Assembly (NCBI GenBank): GCA_900549645.1
Contig: URPD01000007.1
Location: 1 to 50,509 of the forward strand
Origin: an uncultured Eubacteriales bacterium
GTDB lineage: Bacteria > Bacillota > Clostridia > Oscillospirales > Oscillospiraceae
Length of the DNA stretch: 50,509 nucleotides
Reading direction: 5' to 3'
In this document: piece by piece, positions 49,265 to 50,509 of the stretch
How positions within the stretch are numbered: position 1 is the stretch's first letter
Layout: each line of letters opens with the position of its first letter
The notes under the pieces: model-generated
What the model was told of the DNA's origin: nothing
What the model saw: only the letters and a program-made list of their open reading frames with translations
Database searches by the model: none
Position numbers and translations under genes: made by a program

Positions 49265-49637
49265 TAGTATCGGTTGACAAGGGCAGATACGGTTTTGGCG
49301 GGCAGAAACGCGCCCATACTGCTTCAAAGTCCTTGACAATACGGAGAGTATTCTCTGCGGCCTTTTCATTGTCTGACCACATTTCTGCTCCGTCAAAACT
49401 GCTTTGCACCTGACAGTGATGGATTTTCGAGTGATTTTTGCTTTTTGAGACGCAGACGGGCTGCCGCCCTTCTATAATTCAAATCAAAGCCCAACGAAGT
49501 GGGTTTGATTTGAGAAGGAAGAAGGAGATTGCAGAGTGCAGCTTTTGCCGCGAGGCGGAAGCGGAACGGTGCAAGCTTCTTCTGACGAGACGGAAAGACG
49601 CGCTGTCAGGCGTGTCTGCCCTTGTTAACCGATACTA
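49265..49637. mobile_element. MITE-like element with 26-bp inverted ends
   Basis: A 373-bp non-coding block bounded by 26-bp inverted repeats (left 49265-49290, right 49612-49637) that start TAGTATCGGTT and contain ACAAGGGCAGA, two mismatches in 26. The outermost TA could be a TA target duplication, as for IS630/Tc1-type transposons. Inside is a long hairpin at 49469-49517: arms TCAAATCAAAGCCCA and TGGGTTTGATTTGA closed by CTTCT/AGAAG. A 66-codon ORF (49438-49638) covers much of it but has no ribosome binding site. No transposase, so it would be moved in trans. Confidence 0.65.
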
Positions 49638-49663
49638 GCAATAACAGCGAAAAAAATAAGCGT

Positions 49664-49693
49664 AAAAACCGGGCGGAGCGCCGCGCGGTTTTT
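49664..49693 (+). terminator. Terminator hairpin downstream of the MITE-like element
   Basis: AAAAACCG arm, GC-rich core, CGGTTTTT arm. Probably ends transcription coming from the TraX operon through the element. Confidence 0.75.
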
Positions 49694-49701
49694 AAACGAA
49701 T

Positions 49702-49727
49702 GCGCGGTTAGAGAAAACTAACCGCGC
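49702..49727 (+). promoter_or_regulatory. Hairpin in front of the methyltransferase ribosome binding site
   Basis: Perfect 10-bp stem GCGCGGTTAG, AGAAAA loop, CTAACCGCGC, ending about 9 nt before the GAGGGAG site of the next gene. It could be an operator or a translation-control stem. Confidence 0.5.
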
Positions 49728-49751
49728 ACCGTGAAAGAGGGAGAATTTCAG

Positions 49752-50417
49752 ATGGACAGAAAAGACGCCATACGCAGTGCCTACCGCATGACCGGAAGCA
49801 ACAATTTTTATGACGGTATGATGACCTGCTCCACACTGCCGGGGAAGGCCGTGTGCCGCCTCGTGTGGGCGATGAATAAGGCCGACTGCGAGAAATATCA
49901 GGACGCGGCGATGGCCGGTATACCGGAGAATTTCGCGGGGCGGCTGCTGGAGGTGCCGGTGGGCACGGGCATACTCACGATGCCGCTGTATCAGACGCTC
50001 CCCGATGCGGACGTCACCTGCCTTGACTACTCGCCCGACATGATGGCGCAGGCGCGCGAGAAGGCGGAGCGCATGGGGCTGGAAAACATCACGTTCCGGC
50101 AGGGCGACGTCGGCGCGCTGCCGTTTGACGACGCCAGCTTCGACGCCGTGCTCTCGCTCAACGGCTTCCACGCCTTCCCCGACAAGGAGGCGGCGTACCG
50201 CGAGGTGCGCCGTGTACTGCGCCGCGACGGCGTGTTTATGATCTGCAACGAGTGCGGCGGAGACGGGTGCGGCGAGAACTGGGAAAAGGTCGTCAGCGGG
50301 ATGACCGTTTATAGCGGCGAACAGCTGAGGGACACGCTGGAGCGCGCGGGCTTTTCCGGCATCCGGCTCCATACGAATAGCCGCGGCTGGCTCTGCGCCA
50401 CCGCGAAAAACGAATAA
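49752..50417 (+). CDS. Class I SAM-dependent methyltransferase (UbiE-like)
   Basis: A 221-aa methyltransferase. After an N-terminal helical part (ITxLPGKAVCRLVWAMNKAD region) the Rossmann fold begins: motif I RLLEVPVGTGILTMPLY (about residues 64-80), CLDYSPDMMAQAREKAERMG, FRQGDVGALPFDDASFDAVL and NGFHAFPDKEAAYREVRRVL. This arrangement matches UbiE/Methyltransf_11 proteins, though motif I has VPVGTG in place of DxGxGxG. ATG 49752 follows GAGGGAG; the in-frame GTG at 49731 is less likely. A monocistronic gene between a terminator and an IS end. Substrate unknown. Confidence 0.85.
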   Translation: MDRKDAIRSAYRMTGSNNFYDGMMTCSTLPGKAVCRLVWAMNKADCEKYQDAAMAGIPENFAGRLLEVPVGTGILTMPLYQTLPDADVTCLDYSPDMMAQAREKAERMGLENITFRQGDVGALPFDDASFDAVLSLNGFHAFPDKEAAYREVRRVLRRDGVFMICNECGGDGCGENWEKVVSGMTVYSGEQLRDTLERAGFSGIRLHTNSRGWLCATAKNE

Positions 50418-50455
50418 ATCTCCGACAGATAAAAAAATCCCCGACTCCGCAATGA

Positions 50456-50509
50456 TGAAGTGACCCCGAAAAGTTAGACAAATATTTTTAGCGCAAATTG
50501 TTCAAGCAG
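50456..50509 (+). mobile_element. Start of a second IS3-like element, partial
   Basis: From 50456 the sequence reads TGAAGTGACCCC followed by GTTAGACAA, matching the terminus at 428 (TGAACTGCACCCC, GTTAGACAA) with differences. It is therefore a related but different IS150-like end, facing into the right flank. Only 54 bases are in the window, with no coding part. Confidence 0.7.

Noticed and set aside
49438..49638. A 66-codon gene inside the MITE-like element
   Set aside because: No ribosome binding site, and it runs through the hairpin and into the terminal repeat; likely chance.

Overview
The window reads as chromosomal DNA of a GC-rich member of the Clostridia (Oscillospiraceae-like). Reasons: strong AGGAGG-type ribosome binding sites, lipoprotein signal peptides ending in an LCAC/LCGC lipobox, a YesM/YesN-type two-component pair, a DUF2975/YozG pair, a 2-hydroxyacyl-CoA dehydratase pair and Clostridia-like type IIA topoisomerase subunits. 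This placement is inferred from gene content. Both window ends lie inside IS3-family (IS150-like) termini, so this may be a contig that broke at insertion sequences.

Layout. 1-428: end of an IS3-like element. 461-2849: minus-strand operon (DUF2975 membrane protein, YozG-like regulator, lipoprotein, DUF4153-like membrane protein). 3123-3199: tRNA-Val followed at once by a hairpin-bearing dispersed repeat. 3460-10457: an AraC regulator with two divergent pairs of half-size ABC exporters. All four ABC genes are broken (truncation, frameshifts, loss of the ABC signature, nonsense codons) while the AraC gene is intact. 10473-14186: DUF454 protein, then a 2-hydroxyacyl-CoA dehydratase operon with a 61-aa membrane protein. 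14187-18719: Fec/Btu-type ABC importer plus a methyltransferase, divergent from a second methyltransferase, with palindromes in the shared promoter region.

18781-31643: a carbohydrate module. One tightly coupled operon encodes an AfuA/HptA-like binding lipoprotein, YesM kinase, YesN regulator, ROK-like protein, D-lyxose/D-mannose isomerase and PfkB kinase. Divergent from it is a GDPD-like lipoprotein gene with one in-frame TGA, and beyond that an AfuABC-type importer. The most economical reading is sensing and uptake of a phosphorylated sugar or phosphodiester, feeding isomerase and kinase steps.

31884-38649: a wrecked defence island. It holds pieces of type I restriction (hsdR, hsdM), BREX (brxC without its ATPase domain, pglX N-terminus), a sugar acetyltransferase and a serine recombinase, joined at blunt junctions around two intact membrane-protein genes. 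38853-39085: tRNA-Leu and tRNA-Gly. 39139-45712: a ParE/ParC-like topoisomerase operon with a small zinc-ribbon membrane protein, YitT and a transglutaminase-fold lipoprotein whose catalytic Cys appears to be Ser. 46035-49237: plus-strand operon (zinc ribbon/DnaJ-C-like/transglutaminase protein, GtrA, small multidrug export family, TraX). 49265-49637: a 373-bp MITE-like element. 49752-50417: methyltransferase. 50456-50509: start of another IS3-like element.
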